Positions 23,115 to 36,108 of a stretch of 64,000 bases of DNA are shown here, one piece after another. The position numbers were made by a program, and so were the translations under genes. The notes beneath the pieces were generated by a model that saw nothing but the letters and a program-made list of their open reading frames with translations, searched no databases and was not told where the DNA came from. Every line of letters begins with the position of its first letter. Within the stretch, counting starts at the first letter, position 1. The stretch is taken from assembly GCF_033568475.1 (NCBI RefSeq), contig NC_133123.1:558001-622000 (forward strand). The letters are read 5' to 3'. The stretch comes from Henckelia pumila (Eukaryota; Streptophyta; Magnoliopsida; Lamiales; Gesneriaceae).

Positions 23115-25428
23115 AGTCTTAAATTTGTTTCGAGAGATATTTGCTTCAACAAACACTTCATAATTGTGGCACCAAGTAAAAGGCAAAAAATAAAACAGAC
23201 CTGCCAACCAATTCCACGACTAAGAACATGAGCGGGAGGCGGTGTTGCACTTGCCAAACGAGCTGCTGCCTTGTAAGCTCCAGTTGACTGCAGAAAAAGG
23301 AAACTAAATCAATCACTCTAATGGAATTAAAAAATATTAGAGATGTAGAAGTTACACCTCAATCAAGGAGACCAGTACAGCAGACATCATTCCAAATGAA
23401 TGACCAGCATCAAAGGTAGGTGCACCCCACTGCAGTGGATACGAGATTTTAATCCTATTCGAAAAATTAATAGGTCGTGAGTAAATAGTAATGCTCCCAG
23501 GAAATCTAATTTCATGGACAGGACAAGCAAATGAAAATAGGTTGATTCTACAGCAGAACGAGTTGACAGATGTTAACCATGGGGCAGAAGAAATGAGGTT
23601 TGCTTTATCGGTTCGGCAATTTATCTGAGTTAATTCTGGTCGATGCTTGTATGCTCCACTGGCTGTCAGCAGGTGTGCATAAGCCCATATGACGGTGACG
23701 GAGATCAGAAGAGCAAATCGCTCCAGTACAGGGTATTGTTTTGCTCGAAAATTCTTCATGTACTGAGAGATATAATGAAAGAATACATTAGCCTATAATT
23801 CTAAGTGATTTATCCATTTGTAGTTGCACAAATTCGAACTTTCAGAAAAAACGTTGAACGCAAATTTAACTTTCAGATACATGTAAGATTAGTAAATGAC
23901 ACCTGAGAGAAGGCAACAAATAAGATGAACATTGGAATGCCAATTTCCACGCATCGTCCAGCCTGAGAGTATTGCATCAGAACAACATATAATTAAAGGA
24001 AGGCACAATTTCTGCATACATCAACCTTGTCAATGCAAAGAAATGGCCATTTGATTCAGTATTTGAAATTGAAATTTCAACATACCACTGGGAAGCCTCT
24101 ATCAAGCAGACCGAAGCCCACAAGAGAAATCACCGGAACCATTCCAAGCGGACTAAAAAACCTGGAATAAATGCCTTTCATATACTTAATTTGCAGATGA
24201 AATCATGCTCTCTGTTGATATAACGTCTGCATTAAGATAAAGTACAATGCTTTATCTGAGTAGAAGCTATATCATACCTGGAGCATATAGCCCACAGCTG
24301 ACTATAGCCCAAAATAATCTGTACACTTGATGCTACTATCAATGCTCCTTGAATGGCTCGCATGGTATTGAGAAATCTCTACACGTGGAAAACAATCGAT
24401 CACCGGTATTTTTTAGAGATGACTAGTTAGAAAGTCTACCAAAGAGGAAATTAAATTTGCATAAAGACACTTTGTTTCATTTAAAACTTAAAGATTGAAC
24501 TTTTACACTTGAACAAGGGATATGGTAATAGATGATAAGTGCTTAGAAGGATTCTTTAACCCATCCCAAATAACGTTAAAGAATAAAGAGAAAACCAAGA
24601 GGCTAGATTGTAGATTGTTCTTTTCGATAGAAACTAAAGGAATATCATAAAGACCCATTAAGTTACATCTTTGCATGGAAAAAAAATAGCTCTAAAAAAA
24701 TTACGACCAACAACAATCCGGTTGGAACTGAGATTTCAAGAAACGCAGCATACCATATGAGGGTCTGGGATTCTTTGTAAGGATGGGTCGTGAATGATTG
24801 AAATTATGGGAACCATGAATGCCCATGAGCCGCCAATAACAGCAGGTAGCCTGGTTCCAAATAATGTTTGCAGCAGTGTATTTATTCCTCCAACAAATAG
24901 CAAAGTTTGAAATACCCTTACTTTATCACCCTGGTTAAAAAATTTCAAATTGAGTTAAATCATAAATGTCGAATATCCATTCCGGAAACAAATACATACA
25001 TTCGCCACTGAGAAAATGCATAAAGCATGCAATCTCTTACAAAAAGTGGCTAGCTATTCACATTTTCTTGTCGAATATCTAAGAACCAACTTAAAACAAC
25101 AAAGATAAACCTTAAGGTCAAAGTTAAGAGAGTCACTTACGTCAGTTCCACCCATCAAAGGAACAAGAAAGGAAGGAATCATCACCGCGGTACCTAATGC
25201 CAAGATATAGTGCTGAAATCCCATCGATATTGCCTCGACTATATTTTACACACACAAAAGTCAAGTTTAAAATAATTAAAAAGGGAAATGAAAGGAAATA
25301 ATCCATGATCTAACTCAAGATCAAAACTTGAATATACCCCAAGAAGGATTAGAATCTATGCAATACTCTAAGCCTTGGAGTTGGTCCATTGGAGGATGAC
25401 TTATTTCCTCTGGTTTTGGAGCATCCAT
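22170..25428 (-). CDS. Nucleobase-ascorbate transporter (NAT/NCS2 family)
   Basis: Fourteen exons: 25428-25338, 25238-25141, 24930-24754, 24378-24278, 24161-24086, 23962-23903, 23762-23578, 23454-23358, 23287-23201, 23102-23044, 22965-22874, 22788-22711, 22631-22471, 22382-22170. All junctions keep frame and give 524 aa, the usual plant NAT length. Landmarks: QLQGLEYCIDSNPSW at the start, the QH motif in GFQHYILALGTAV, QTLFGTRLPAVIGGS, QWGAPTFDAGHSFGMM, and the family signature ENIGLLGSTRVGSRR (Q/E-N-x-G-x4-T-R). About 12 hydrophobic helices. NAT proteins move purines, uracil or related compounds with protons across the plasma membrane; plant ascorbate transport is not established for most members. 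It converges with receptor kinase 2, its stop lying about 435 bp away. A 5'-truncated duplicate lies at 15.3-16.3 kb. Confidence 0.96.
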
Positions 25429-27889
25429 TGCTAAACACAACTTACACCACCCTGCTTTTCGCTCTCAATTAAGTTTCCAAATGGGACGTTCCAAAAACGC
25501 ATTAAAAGCAAGAACAAATGTGAGAAAATATGTATTTCTTCAAAGCAATGGAGTGTCAATCTGCTAATTAACAAATATGCAATTAGATTGGATGGGTAAA
25601 AAGCAAAAAGGATATCCAAGACAAGAAAAAGGAAAACCGGGAAAAAAGGTAAAGCGGTGGAAGTGATGGAGAGAAACTAAGTCAATGTGATTAGACACAG
25701 TGACTGTATATATATATATGTATATATAAATGTATATGCAGTTAGAAAGATTTGTTTGGAGAGAAAAGAAAGCAGCTGATTGAGCTGAAAGCCACTCTAA
25801 ACTCCTGCTTAGTGTTCTTTGCTTCTTTTTTGCTTTATTTGATTGTGAATGTTCCGTTAACTTTTCTAAATTCCGAGATTGCCCCTGTAGGCACTGCCAA
25901 ACCAGATGTTACCGTTAGTTCCTGCCTTTCTGTACTGTACTTGTTCGTTTTTCTATTTTTACAGTTCAAATTGCTCAATGATATTTTACACCTGCAAAGA
26001 TGTGATTTTATTATTATTTTATGTTTGTTTTTTGGGTTATTCCTCAAAAGCAGAAAAAAGGAAAAGGTGAGAAAAGAGGTATCATTTTCATTCAAAAAGG
26101 ATGTTGATTGGCGAGTTAATAATTAATCCCAATAATTTAAAATAATCGACATAAAAGGTATGTGTACATTAAATTTGTTTTTGACTATCGTAGATCTATA
26201 AAAATACACTTTACTCTAATAATTTAAATGATATCCTTAGTTGTAGTAAAGTGGAGTAATGGTGATGTGAGAGAAAAAGAATATTTAAATAGGATCTACA
26301 AAATTTTATAAACCAGGGCCTTTATTTATGCGTAATAGCTTCACCACGCTCAACGAGACATCATAAATTTTTGCGAGGGAAGACAATTGATACACTAAAC
26401 TAACCTATCTGAATCTATTGATAATTTCATTACATCTAGTCAAATAAGTGCATGGTGTATGAACGTATCTAATGTTATGCATAAATTCTTATGTTATATA
26501 TGTAATAGATATACTGAAAATGATACTTCAACCCTACAGATATGTATAATTATTGGAAAAAGAGAAATTTGTTTATCCCTAGATGAACTTGATTATCACA
26601 TCCTTCATTCCTATCTCGAAATGAACATTCAAAAAGCACAAGTACAAATTTCGAAGAGGGTTGGGAGGAAATGGAACTATTGAAATGTAGATAACCTGTA
26701 ATCTCCCAAAAACTTTTTACCGAAAGACGGTCTTATTTTCCTTGAAACAAATTATTGTAATGGAAATGCGTGTATTATGTATGTTGCCATTGTTGGCTAT
26801 TCAAGTGTATAGCATGAGTAGGAAAATCTTACAACGTCTCTCTTTACAGTGAATTAATGGGCAACTAGCTTTCATATCAGAGCCTCTTCTTTACTCACCT
26901 GTACTAGTTTTTATTCAAAATTTATGCCAATTTCACCTACCCTCCTCCGCTGGTGAAACGTAAATTCATTGCGACTCGAAACAAATATTCCATCAACCAC
27001 CGATTTCATCTGAGAATGAAGTCGCATTGATTAGTTTCTGACTTGTGAGGACTGCGTATTTAATTAACCATCATCAACAGAACATAGAAGATTCCCAAGG
27101 GGCGGGTGGGTGACGTACAATTATGACAAATGTAGATCGAAAATTTAAAAAATTCACATGTACACACACATATCGTAATTTCGTATACACCAATGTTTTC
27201 TCCCTTGGAATACATTTCAAGCAATACCAAATCAGCCATCCTTAAAGTAGCATAAACTCTCATTCGGTAGACGAAATCATGGGCATCGATATAAAGGACG
27301 GAAATTAAGACTAGCGGAGCACCTTAAAATATACAAATGCGTGGAAACGTGATCATTAAAGACAAACAGGGAAAAGACAAGAGGACATACTATCGACTTT
27401 TATAAGACTTCGGGATGAGGGTTAGGTTAGTGGGAGCAATGATGCCCATGATCTAAATTTCCAAATCTTTTTTCTTACCAGATAAGAAATTAACAAAAAA
27501 GACCCACGTACAAGAACATACACATTACACAACGTAGTAATATCCTTGTTAATCAAGTAAATCGTAGGTAAACTCTTCATCCGAAAAAAATTTCGGTAGA
27601 ATGTTTACCCGCACCAAAAAATAGCAGCTACGGATCATAGATTCATGGTAAAAATTAAAAAAAAGGAAACAGTAGCAGCTGAAATCTCCCAAGATTCAAG
27701 TTGGGCTTTATCACCATAAATTAGAGAGATCTCCTCAAAAAAATTATTAAGCTAAACACTGATCACGGACATAGACCCTGTAATTTGAATTTTTAATAAC
27801 CCAAACTATCAGGCGCATTGAACACTCAACGTGCACAAAACCGGCTATCTTAATATGAATGAAAAAGGTGTGTAACAAAAGAGTGGACA
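25429..27889. other. Intergenic between transporter and SAP30BP-like gene
   Basis: Transporter leader/promoter side with a (TA)n-rich stretch near 25709-25730, then about 2 kb of AT-rich DNA. ORFs at 25752-26126 and 26459-26683 show no recognisable motif. No gene supported. Confidence 0.5.
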
Positions 27890-30800
27890 CTATGATCTTT
27901 TCTCCAATTTTCTTTCACTGGATCGCCTATTTTCTGCTTCCTTTCTCCTCTGTTGCCTGCCACGATAGATAATAGACTAATTTATCAATTCAAAAAACCT
28001 AGTATTAGTTTGGAAGCTAAAAACCAATTATTGAGACTCGCATTATCTGGAATGCATATGCACCTACATGAATGTTTCTTTAGATCCCCAAGTCCAGTCC
28101 ATCATAAGACAAGATTATTAATCCTCATGGATAAATGGAAAAAGATATGAAGTCATAGGAAATTCACATATTAAAACTTACGCAAAAGCAGTGTATCCAC
28201 TACCAGCTTTGGTGGCAGAAATAAGGGCGGCATGAGCACCAATAGCAGACAGAGTTTCCTGACCTCCAGACTGATTAAAATTCTTTTGATCAACATCCAC
28301 CTAAAACCAAAATCATTGAGAAAAATAATCATGAAATAACCCATACATCTGCTTAACAGATGATAAGAAGATGAGTGAACCTTGTCCCACTTCGACTTTT
28401 TGTTATGTCTTCCATCTCGAGTTGCAACATCTACAGCAACTGGTGTTATATTAGACACACCACCAGCAACCGCGGTCAATCCTGAAGTGCGTAAAACCAA
28501 CAAATAAGAAGGTATCAATCTTGATAAATTTTCAAAAAAAAACAAACCATTGTATGGAGATATGATGATGGTACAAGCTGACAAGAACTTAAGTACCTGG
28601 AATTGGTGTGTTAATCTTTGGAGTAGGAGCAACATTTATTTGCTGTGCTCCTCCAGAGACAAAGTCAACCCTTTGAGTTTTCTTCTTTTCTTGTTCCCTC
28701 CTTTCCACCTCCCGCCTAATATCAGCTTCTATTTGCAGAAGACAAATGCGAAAAATGAAGAATACTATGCTAAGAGTTAGGGTAAAAGAAATCCACGACT
28801 CAAAACAAGACAGCAATCAATCATACAACTCAGGAACACGATAAGAGGATGCTACACATGATAAGAGTCCCGAGGGTGTTGAAGAAAATTTATGTCCAGT
28901 TCGAAGACCAAAGATAGAAAACATAAACCTGACTTCGAAGTCCCGCAATAAAACATCAGGGTGAACACTTTAGAAAGTTCTTCATACACAGCTTGGGCAT
29001 GTCAAATATATTTCAAAAGACAATAAAGCGCCAATAGGCAGAAAGAAGGGAATGATATAAGGGAATGTATTCAGAGCTCAATAACAATTTCAGAGGATCT
29101 TCTTAATCAACAAGACAAAGGTTCATTTTAAAAAATTTCAATCTATAAAGTTGACAATGGAATAGATACTTCATGAAAAATATGACAAATTTTTAGAATG
29201 GACATACACCAACCAAATCAAACCAAATCACTGAAACAGTTAGATTTAATAAAATTAGAATATAAATGGGAATATAGATCACTAGACGGCAATCAAAATC
29301 TAAATAAATTACAAACGGATCTAACCTATTTCATCATAGAAGTCACTTTTGTCATATCCATGAGGGTCAAAAACATCTTTACAGAAGCAAGATCCTATCT
29401 GATCAATATTTTGGTAAGTCACAGCATGCAACAAGAAGTCAGGGTTTCGATATTCCTTCTTATTCCGCACCTCTGCATTGAAACTTCTTCCAGTTGTCTT
29501 CTTCAGTGCAAGAAACTTGATAAACTTCTCCTGAAACAACAGAGTAGAAAGGTTGAAGAATGTATTGACAAATACAATAGCACGAGTGCAACAAAATCAT
29601 AGCTAGATGAAACCAATAATACAACTGAAACATAACAAATCTATTGCTTCTGCATAGTTAGACTGACAAAATATGCTATAGTTTCATCTTTCTATCATGA
29701 ATATTCCATTACGTGTCCAACAGGAAGGCTTTCAAATCATAGTTATTAATGGCACAAGGAGCAGCAAGGGGAAAGGTGGATGGCGAGGGACATGCCTTAA
29801 TAGCCTTATCATCAAATAAGGGGCACTAAGCATGCCTTTTTATAGTTTATATGTACGAAGGTAATTTCACTTTAACATTACATAGCAAAAAAAAAATTAT
29901 ATTTTTCTAAAACTATTAGATAGCTGTGTAAATTAAAATAAAATTGGTAAATATTTGCAGTATCAATAGAAAAAACTTCCATCAACCGAATCACAAATCC
30001 CTCTTCATCTTTAGCGGCAGGAGAAAGCAGGAGGATTTGAGTATTTTGGAACTGGAGATTTAATAATTCAAGTATGAAGGCTGATTGTTATGATTTCGAA
30101 TAATGTATAAAGAACTCACAACCTGAGTTAGGAAGGAAAAGATCCTCAAATAAAGACTAAAGAGTGCTGCACAGAATGGACGTTGGAAATTAATCTCTTT
30201 CATGCAGCAGGAAATGGGATGATTTTGCACTGGGCCACAGTAACTATTTGACGCACCTTTCCAAAGAGTGGCTGGGCATGCCTTTTGGAAGGGCAGCATC
30301 AAGGATATGGGCAATGCCTGGCTGTGGCCATCACCTGCGCGAGCTAAGAGCCTAAGACGCAAGCCTTTAAAACTATGTTTTAACTTTAAACCTTGCATCT
30401 GTGAAGCAGCTGAAAATGAAATGGAAGAGATCAACACCCAAGCACAAAGTGCTACTTGGAAAGAGCCATTGTAGTAACAAATTTTACAGAAATAGGCTGC
30501 GCACAAGGGAAAGCTGGAGTACAATAACTTACATGGAATAGAGGTTCTACTTTAGACAAGGTTTTATACACATATACCAGTACCACTAGAAGTTTCGAAT
30601 ATACGAAGTGATTGATCTTGAAATGATTTTAACTTTGATTTCATCGGCACCAAATTCATAGAACCCATAAGATAAACATGAAAAACCAAGTTTGAGCTAG
30701 ATCGAACTTGCAATGCCAGTAAGACCTAGTAAACATCCATGATTTGGGGCAGATCAAAGGTTAATCGTTACCCTATACAAGTCAATTAAATTTATAAATT

Positions 30801-32510
30801 ACACCACAAGAAAACAGCCAGTTGTAAAATTGCAGTTCTCCGAAAGGAACCGGTGATAGAGGACAGTCTTTTCTGAATTTTAGCTAGTGCGTCCAACAGA
30901 TAGGATCACATAATAGTAAATGAAAAGTTACATAAATATACCCTGCAAGTTAGATTCTACATAAGCTAGACAAAAGATGTTATATCATAATCCTTTCACT
31001 AAAAAGCAGGGACTTACTTGCAATTCCTCTGAGCACTTCTTCTTTGAAGGTGGGGGAAGAAACTTGTCCAATGGATCCATATCCCTCTCCTCTTCAGTAG
31101 AAACCATAACAGCAACTTCAGTCTCTGTAGATTCCGATGCATTAATTGCACAATTCATGCTATCTGATTCAGGTTGATCATTTGCATCCAAAAATTGAGG
31201 TGTCATGGCTTGAGTATTGGGTGTTGTGAGCCGAGCATTTATCGGAGATCTGCTATCCCAAAACTCACCTAAATTAACAGCAATTAAAAACTTAGAAAAC
31301 TCCAGCCCAAAATAACTTCCAATCCATTTTCAAGCTTAATGTTATACAGAATCCAATGTAATAACTCATAACAAAGGTCGCATAACATAAAGTATTAGAA
31401 ATGGAAATACAGTTGTTAAATGCCCAATTCTACATCGTATTAAGGGATTGTTTGTAATCACTAAAAAACATTGATTGTTAGCTTTTGACTTAAAAAATTC
31501 ATTTTTATGTGTTTTTTAAACCTAGATTATGTGTTAGGTTATACTTACCTTAATTGAAATCCAAAAGCTAGTCATGTGATGATTATGATTATTCAAAAGT
31601 AATTATAATAAAAAAATCATTGTTAAAATCATTCTAATCACTTATTTATCACATACTACCAAACTTTGATTTTTAGATTTTCACATTTGTTTCCAAACAC
31701 TACCAACTTTTGATTTTTCTTAACTTTTTTATAATCTATAAATTAATCGCTTCTACAAAAGCACAATCTATTGCAAACACTCCCTAAAAATCTCTATCTT
31801 TGATTATTTAATGTTACTGAAAATTGGTGCCATAGGCAGTTCTAACAATCATAAAACTAACACTCAGTCCTGTAAATGATTAAATTCAATAGATGAGGCA
31901 AAAGAGAAAAATGATAAGCAAGATGTACTACACACCGTCACCAGATTGGAGCTGCTCCCCATACATCACTCGACCAGTCGCCACTATTTCTCCATCCTAT
32001 AATCACCAATCGTTCAATCCAAAACGAAAAAAAAATAAAATAAATCCAACATCCTTCAGTATGTTAACACAACATATATACCTCAGCTTCAGGAGACATT
32101 GCCCCCTCCTCGTGCCCATAATCCACAATCGTCAGCCGATTCTTTTGGATATGAACCGATTTCAAATCCCAACCAACCGTGGGTTGCGGCAGCTGAGGCG
32201 ACACGCGAGAGAACAGTGGAGAGGCAGTTACCGAGGAAGTACCATAATTAAAGAGCTTATTAGGAGAAATAGCATTCGGACCTCGCTCGTCCTGTTTCTG
32301 CGACCTATTTTCACTTCCAAAGGCACCAAGATCAAAGGCACTAAGATCATCTTCATCTTTCACCATAACGACATCCGACGCTATGGAAGAGATGATTTCT
32401 TCTTGAAGATTATCATCATCCTGTTCTTCGGCGCCTTCCATTTCATCGTCTTCGTCTCCATACATGGACAACAACGCTATGCCCTCAGAGGCTTTCTTCT
32501 TCGATGCCAT
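27890..32510 (-). CDS. SAP30-binding protein-like (HCNGP domain) nuclear regulator
   Basis: Eight exons: 32510-32082, 31996-31936, 31268-31018, 29530-29326, 28728-28597, 28481-28381, 28300-28182, 27956-27890; total 454 aa, frame kept throughout. The N-terminus starts MASKKKASEGIALLSMYGDE, as in plant HCNGP proteins, followed by an acidic stretch. The HCNGP domain spans about 230-330: KFLPPPSKKKCSEELQ, then KKEYRNPDFL and KDVFDPHGYDKSDFYDEIE. The C-terminus has KKSKWDKV and a basic tail QQRRKEAENRRSSER. In animals SAP30BP works in transcriptional repression and in splicing with RBM17; a similar nuclear role here is inference. An upstream in-frame ATG at 32519 would add three residues. The last exon is only 67 nt; without it the frame stops at the donor (GC|GTAAGT). 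Intron 2 carries a MITE, and intron 3 is about 1.5 kb. Confidence 0.94.
31444..31784. repeat. Tourist-like MITE in intron 2 of the SAP30BP-like gene
   Basis: The ends GGGATTGTTTG and CAAACACTCCC form a short imperfect inverted repeat, and TAA flanks both sides (31441-31443 and 31785-31787). The interior is AT-rich with no ORF. Confidence 0.65.
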
Positions 32511-32514
32511 TCTC

Positions 32515-32666
32515 ACCAAATCAAAATCCTATTCTAGGGTGTTTTTCCCTAATATCTGATATTCTTACTTCGAATTCTTCTACCTCGGATCACCAAATCA
32601 AAACCCTATTCTAGGGTTTTGTCCCTAATATCTCCTATCTTACTTTGAATTCTTTTACCTCGGATC
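32515..32666. repeat. Tandem duplication in the leader/promoter of the SAP30BP-like gene
   Basis: Two adjacent copies (32515-32591 and 32592-32666) of a roughly 76-bp unit beginning accaaatcaaaa and ending cctcggatc. Each carries a palindromic CCTATTCTAGG. The second copy contains AAACCCTA facing TAGGGTTT, the telo-box found in promoters of many plant housekeeping genes. It lies within 160 bp of the start codon, so the core promoter or leader is duplicated. Confidence 0.8.
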
Positions 32667-34179
32667 CGAATCGTAAATAGAACCGAAAGATTTCAGAGTA
32701 CACTGAATGACAAGGGAAACAGGGATATGGATTTTGCAATTAAATCTTTAAGACTGAGATCTTTGTTTCATGAAATAGGTGGATCCATCTCTGTAAAATT
32801 AATAAATTAAATATCGTCTCTAATTGGGCTTTGCAAAATAAATTGGGCTACATATTATAAATTGGGCCGCATACTCCCAACTCAAAACAATGGTCTATCG
32901 AAATTAATTTGTTAGGCTCTGAGAAAATTCTTCTTTGAGCGTATCGTATTTGCTTGCGTGGACATTTTTAAGGTAATGATTGAGAAAGCTTTAATAAAAT
33001 ACTTCTCACTTTTATTTTTTTATAAAATTTTAAAAATTTTGTTAAAAAAATCTAATAAATGCTTCTTATAAACTTTTCATTAAAAATTTTATTAATGAAA
33101 TGTTGAGTATTTCTTCCTATAAACTCTATAAAATATTACCTAAATTCCAAAACCATATCACGACTCACAAGGTATAATTTTTCTTATTATTAATTTGTTA
33201 TGACTTAAATTTTTTTGACATGAATAACCGTGAAATATTAAGTAATAGTGATTGTTGGCCTGGTCGTGTCCTTGCATAATTTGTTTTTATAAATATTCAA
33301 AATATATAAATAAGATTCATATCATAACGTTAAAAAAAATGGTGAAGAGTCATGTTACAATTTGAAATTATTATATTTACATAAGTCACGTGATAATTGT
33401 AAAAATTAATAAAAAAAACTAAACTGTAATTTGAAATAACAGAATGCAAAAATAAAAAATCAAAGGAACTAAAATACAATTTAAAATGAAAAATTAAAAG
33501 AAAGAGAGAGATATGAGACCATGACCAGAGAGAACAAAAAATGAGACCATGACAAAATTGTCTATGTTACTATGTTAGCCTGAAACTTAATAGTTAATAG
33601 TAGTAATATATTTTATGAATAAAGAACCTTTATTTCCAATATAAATAGTGTTTAATTTTATTATCGGTGTTTTCTTAATCTTAAGTGTAATAAATTTAGG
33701 AGATTGCAGTGAATAATATATGTTTGGTTTTGGTTTTTGAGAAAAAAAACAAAAAACATGTTTATCGAAAAGCAAACCATGTATATAACTTGATAAAATC
33801 ATTCTTACAAAAATAACTCGACCTTCTTTTTCTTGGAGAAACAAAGCTGAAACCTGCTTTTATCTAAGCATTGCCAAAAATAACTCGACAAAGGCACGTA
33901 TTGCAGCACCATGTGAATGAATATACATGGGCGGGCCTCACACGAAGTACAAGTCTACATTCAACAAATAGCAAACAAACCTCACACATAGAAAAACAGT
34001 CTAATTTGATGTGTTTTTGTCTATGACTTCCCAGCAGCTAAGTAAAATTAGAAGCGCTGGAAACAGGAAGATTCTCCCCTGTTCTACGAATAATATTTTA
34101 TATGCGATCCAAACGGTACTAGCTCCTGTCAAGAGAAAATGGAAAGGATCATGCAAAATAAAGTATAAAAGTTGTTAGT
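32667..34179. other. Intergenic, AT-rich
   Basis: A decayed MITE-like patch near 32975-33140 resembles the one near 6455-6590. The rest is low-complexity AT-rich DNA; the last 200 bp are probably the 3' UTR of the DUF688 gene. No gene seen. Confidence 0.45.
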
Positions 34180-36108
34180 TTACAGTACAAAGCTCGGTAA
34201 AGAAGGTGGAGGCGGGGTTACCGCTGAATAGCGAACATGATCACGTCGTGAGTAAGAAGATTTTACAATAGTCTCCCATTTGGTATCAGTCTTGGAACCT
34301 TGCTGAACCTGTTTCCTAGACTCAAAGGGGCTTTTACTCCGCGGATGCGAAAACGGGTTGCCCAAAGGAATGGAAGGCAGAGTACGCCAAAGCCATGATT
34401 CGGAAGGCGATTTTGGCAATGGTGGAGGTAACGGAGACTTCATACAAGCGGGATCGAATTCTCTTTGATCATCAGATTCCAGACTATTTTCATCTTGTGT
34501 AATGAAATTTACATCAGTTTGCCTGGATTCTTGACTGGGAAGTTGATCCATTTTAATGTCCTTCACTCCATCAATGGCACATTCAGGCTTCAGTGTGCCA
34601 TTTGTCTGATTCTTCGACACATCCTTCAAGGCCAAAAACATTTTGCGAGAAGATGCGATTTTCTTGGCACTGTCATACTCAATTTCCTTGGGAAGTCCAA
34701 GAAAGCCCGCTCCTTCACGGAATGGGGGCTTCGTAGATTCATTTCGGTAGGGAGATATGCCACCGCTTCTGTTACGTCTCAAGGGGGACGGTCCTGATTT
34801 ATACGAACCAAGAGAGTTCAAAGTCTGATTCGAATCATCAGCTAGTTTTTTCTCGATTTCTTGAAGGTCCCGCGATAACAATCCGGAATGAAACTTTTTC
34901 TGAGGAGTTGGATGGCAAGAATTCTGCAGGATTTCAAAATCATACAATTATTGGTTTCATATTTACCTTAGTTTTTCCTACATCTGCACAAGTGAAAACA
35001 TCAGAATTACCTTGTAAAGAGGTCCGCTGTACGCTTTTGGAGCCGGTCGCCTAACCTCACCTGCGGAAAAATTTGGGGCCTGGCTTCTCAATTTCATTCC
35101 TGGCAAAGGACTAAAGAGGCACAAAGTATTCTTCACACACAACCGAGGGATAATCCCCCAAATTTTACCCCGCTTTTTCGCTGGAACCGGACACTTCTGT
35201 TCATCTTCGCTTTCCACGTTATCTTTATACTCGCTACATTTCTGTATGGAATCAAAACCATACTGCTTTGGTAAAGGCCTATTCTCACAAGAAATCACCC
35301 TCTTTATCTGTTCTTTTGTTGGCTCGTTTACCACTAACTGCTTCTTCATGACATACTGTGGAGTGTCCAAAACAACAGCCTTGGCCGCTGGTAGGAATCT
35401 ATTCATCATAAAATCTCGGGTTTGAACATCGACAGAGAATGTCCCAGATGGTTTCACACATGAACTATGGTTTCCACTCAGACCACTAACACTATAGTTA
35501 AAGGACGATGACTCTGTCCGCGAAAGCGAGTAAAGTTCATCTGAAAATTCCTCATTTTCACTTCCTGAATCAGATTCATCTTTACACTCCAAAGTCTCAT
35601 TCAATTTCTCCAAAAGACTAGCATGGTCCATGAAACTTGATGTTTCCGTTTGTGTCCTATAGATATTCTGATCACTCGACCTTTCGCCAGAATTGTACCT
35701 TGAAGAACTCGACACCCGCCCCTGCAGGAACCTCGGAATTTCACCCGAATAGTATCTCAAGGGACCTGACATCCTTCCCGGTGCCATCCTCGGAATTTCA
35801 CCCGAATTGCGTCTAATGGCATCGGATACCATGGCAGGTGGAAGCCTTGGTGTAATGGAAGGTTCCTCTGGCGTGTAAACTCCACCTTTCGGCTTTCCAG
35901 GGATTTTTTCCCAGTGAAATGGGACTGAAGCTGGCTTTGTCACCTCCTCCATTTCGAAATCATGTTTGCTCAATGGAAGGGATTTCTGTCTATAGGTCTG
36001 TGCATTTTCGATCCCATTGCGGTTTCCGAGCTCTGAAGAGCGTACGGGCGATGAAAATCGCCGCACAGATAGAAGCGGAGCATCGAAATTTAGTTGCCTG
36101 TTCTCCAT
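34180..36108 (-). CDS. DUF688 family protein
   Basis: Two exons (36108-35011 and 34923-34180) joined as TACAAG|GTAATT ... CTGCAG|AATTCT give 613 aa. The plant-specific family has no assigned function. Recognition rests on the N-terminal block VTKPASVPFHWEKIPGKPKG (about 57-76). Downstream are Ser-rich segments, two similar direct blocks (RNSGEIPRMAPGRMSGPLR and RYYSGEIPRFLQGRVSSSSR), a basic CLFSPLPGMK motif near 335, a second-exon motif RDLQEIEKKLADD, and a Pro-rich end (PPPPSLPSFVL). No signal peptide or membrane helix; most of it is probably disordered. A GTAAGT donor near 36648 on the minus strand suggests a 5' UTR intron. Intact. Confidence 0.9.

Noticed and set aside
23352-23759. A 135-codon minus-strand ORF as a separate gene
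   Set aside because: It is transporter exons 7 and 8 read through the in-frame intron between them.
30060-30524. 154-codon minus-strand ORF
   Set aside because: It lies inside intron 3 of the SAP30BP-like gene, has no recognisable domain, and the exons on both sides join perfectly without it.
31893-32537. Plus-strand 214-codon ORF
   Set aside because: Shadow of exons 1 and 2 of the SAP30BP-like gene plus the intron; the minus frame has the conserved protein.
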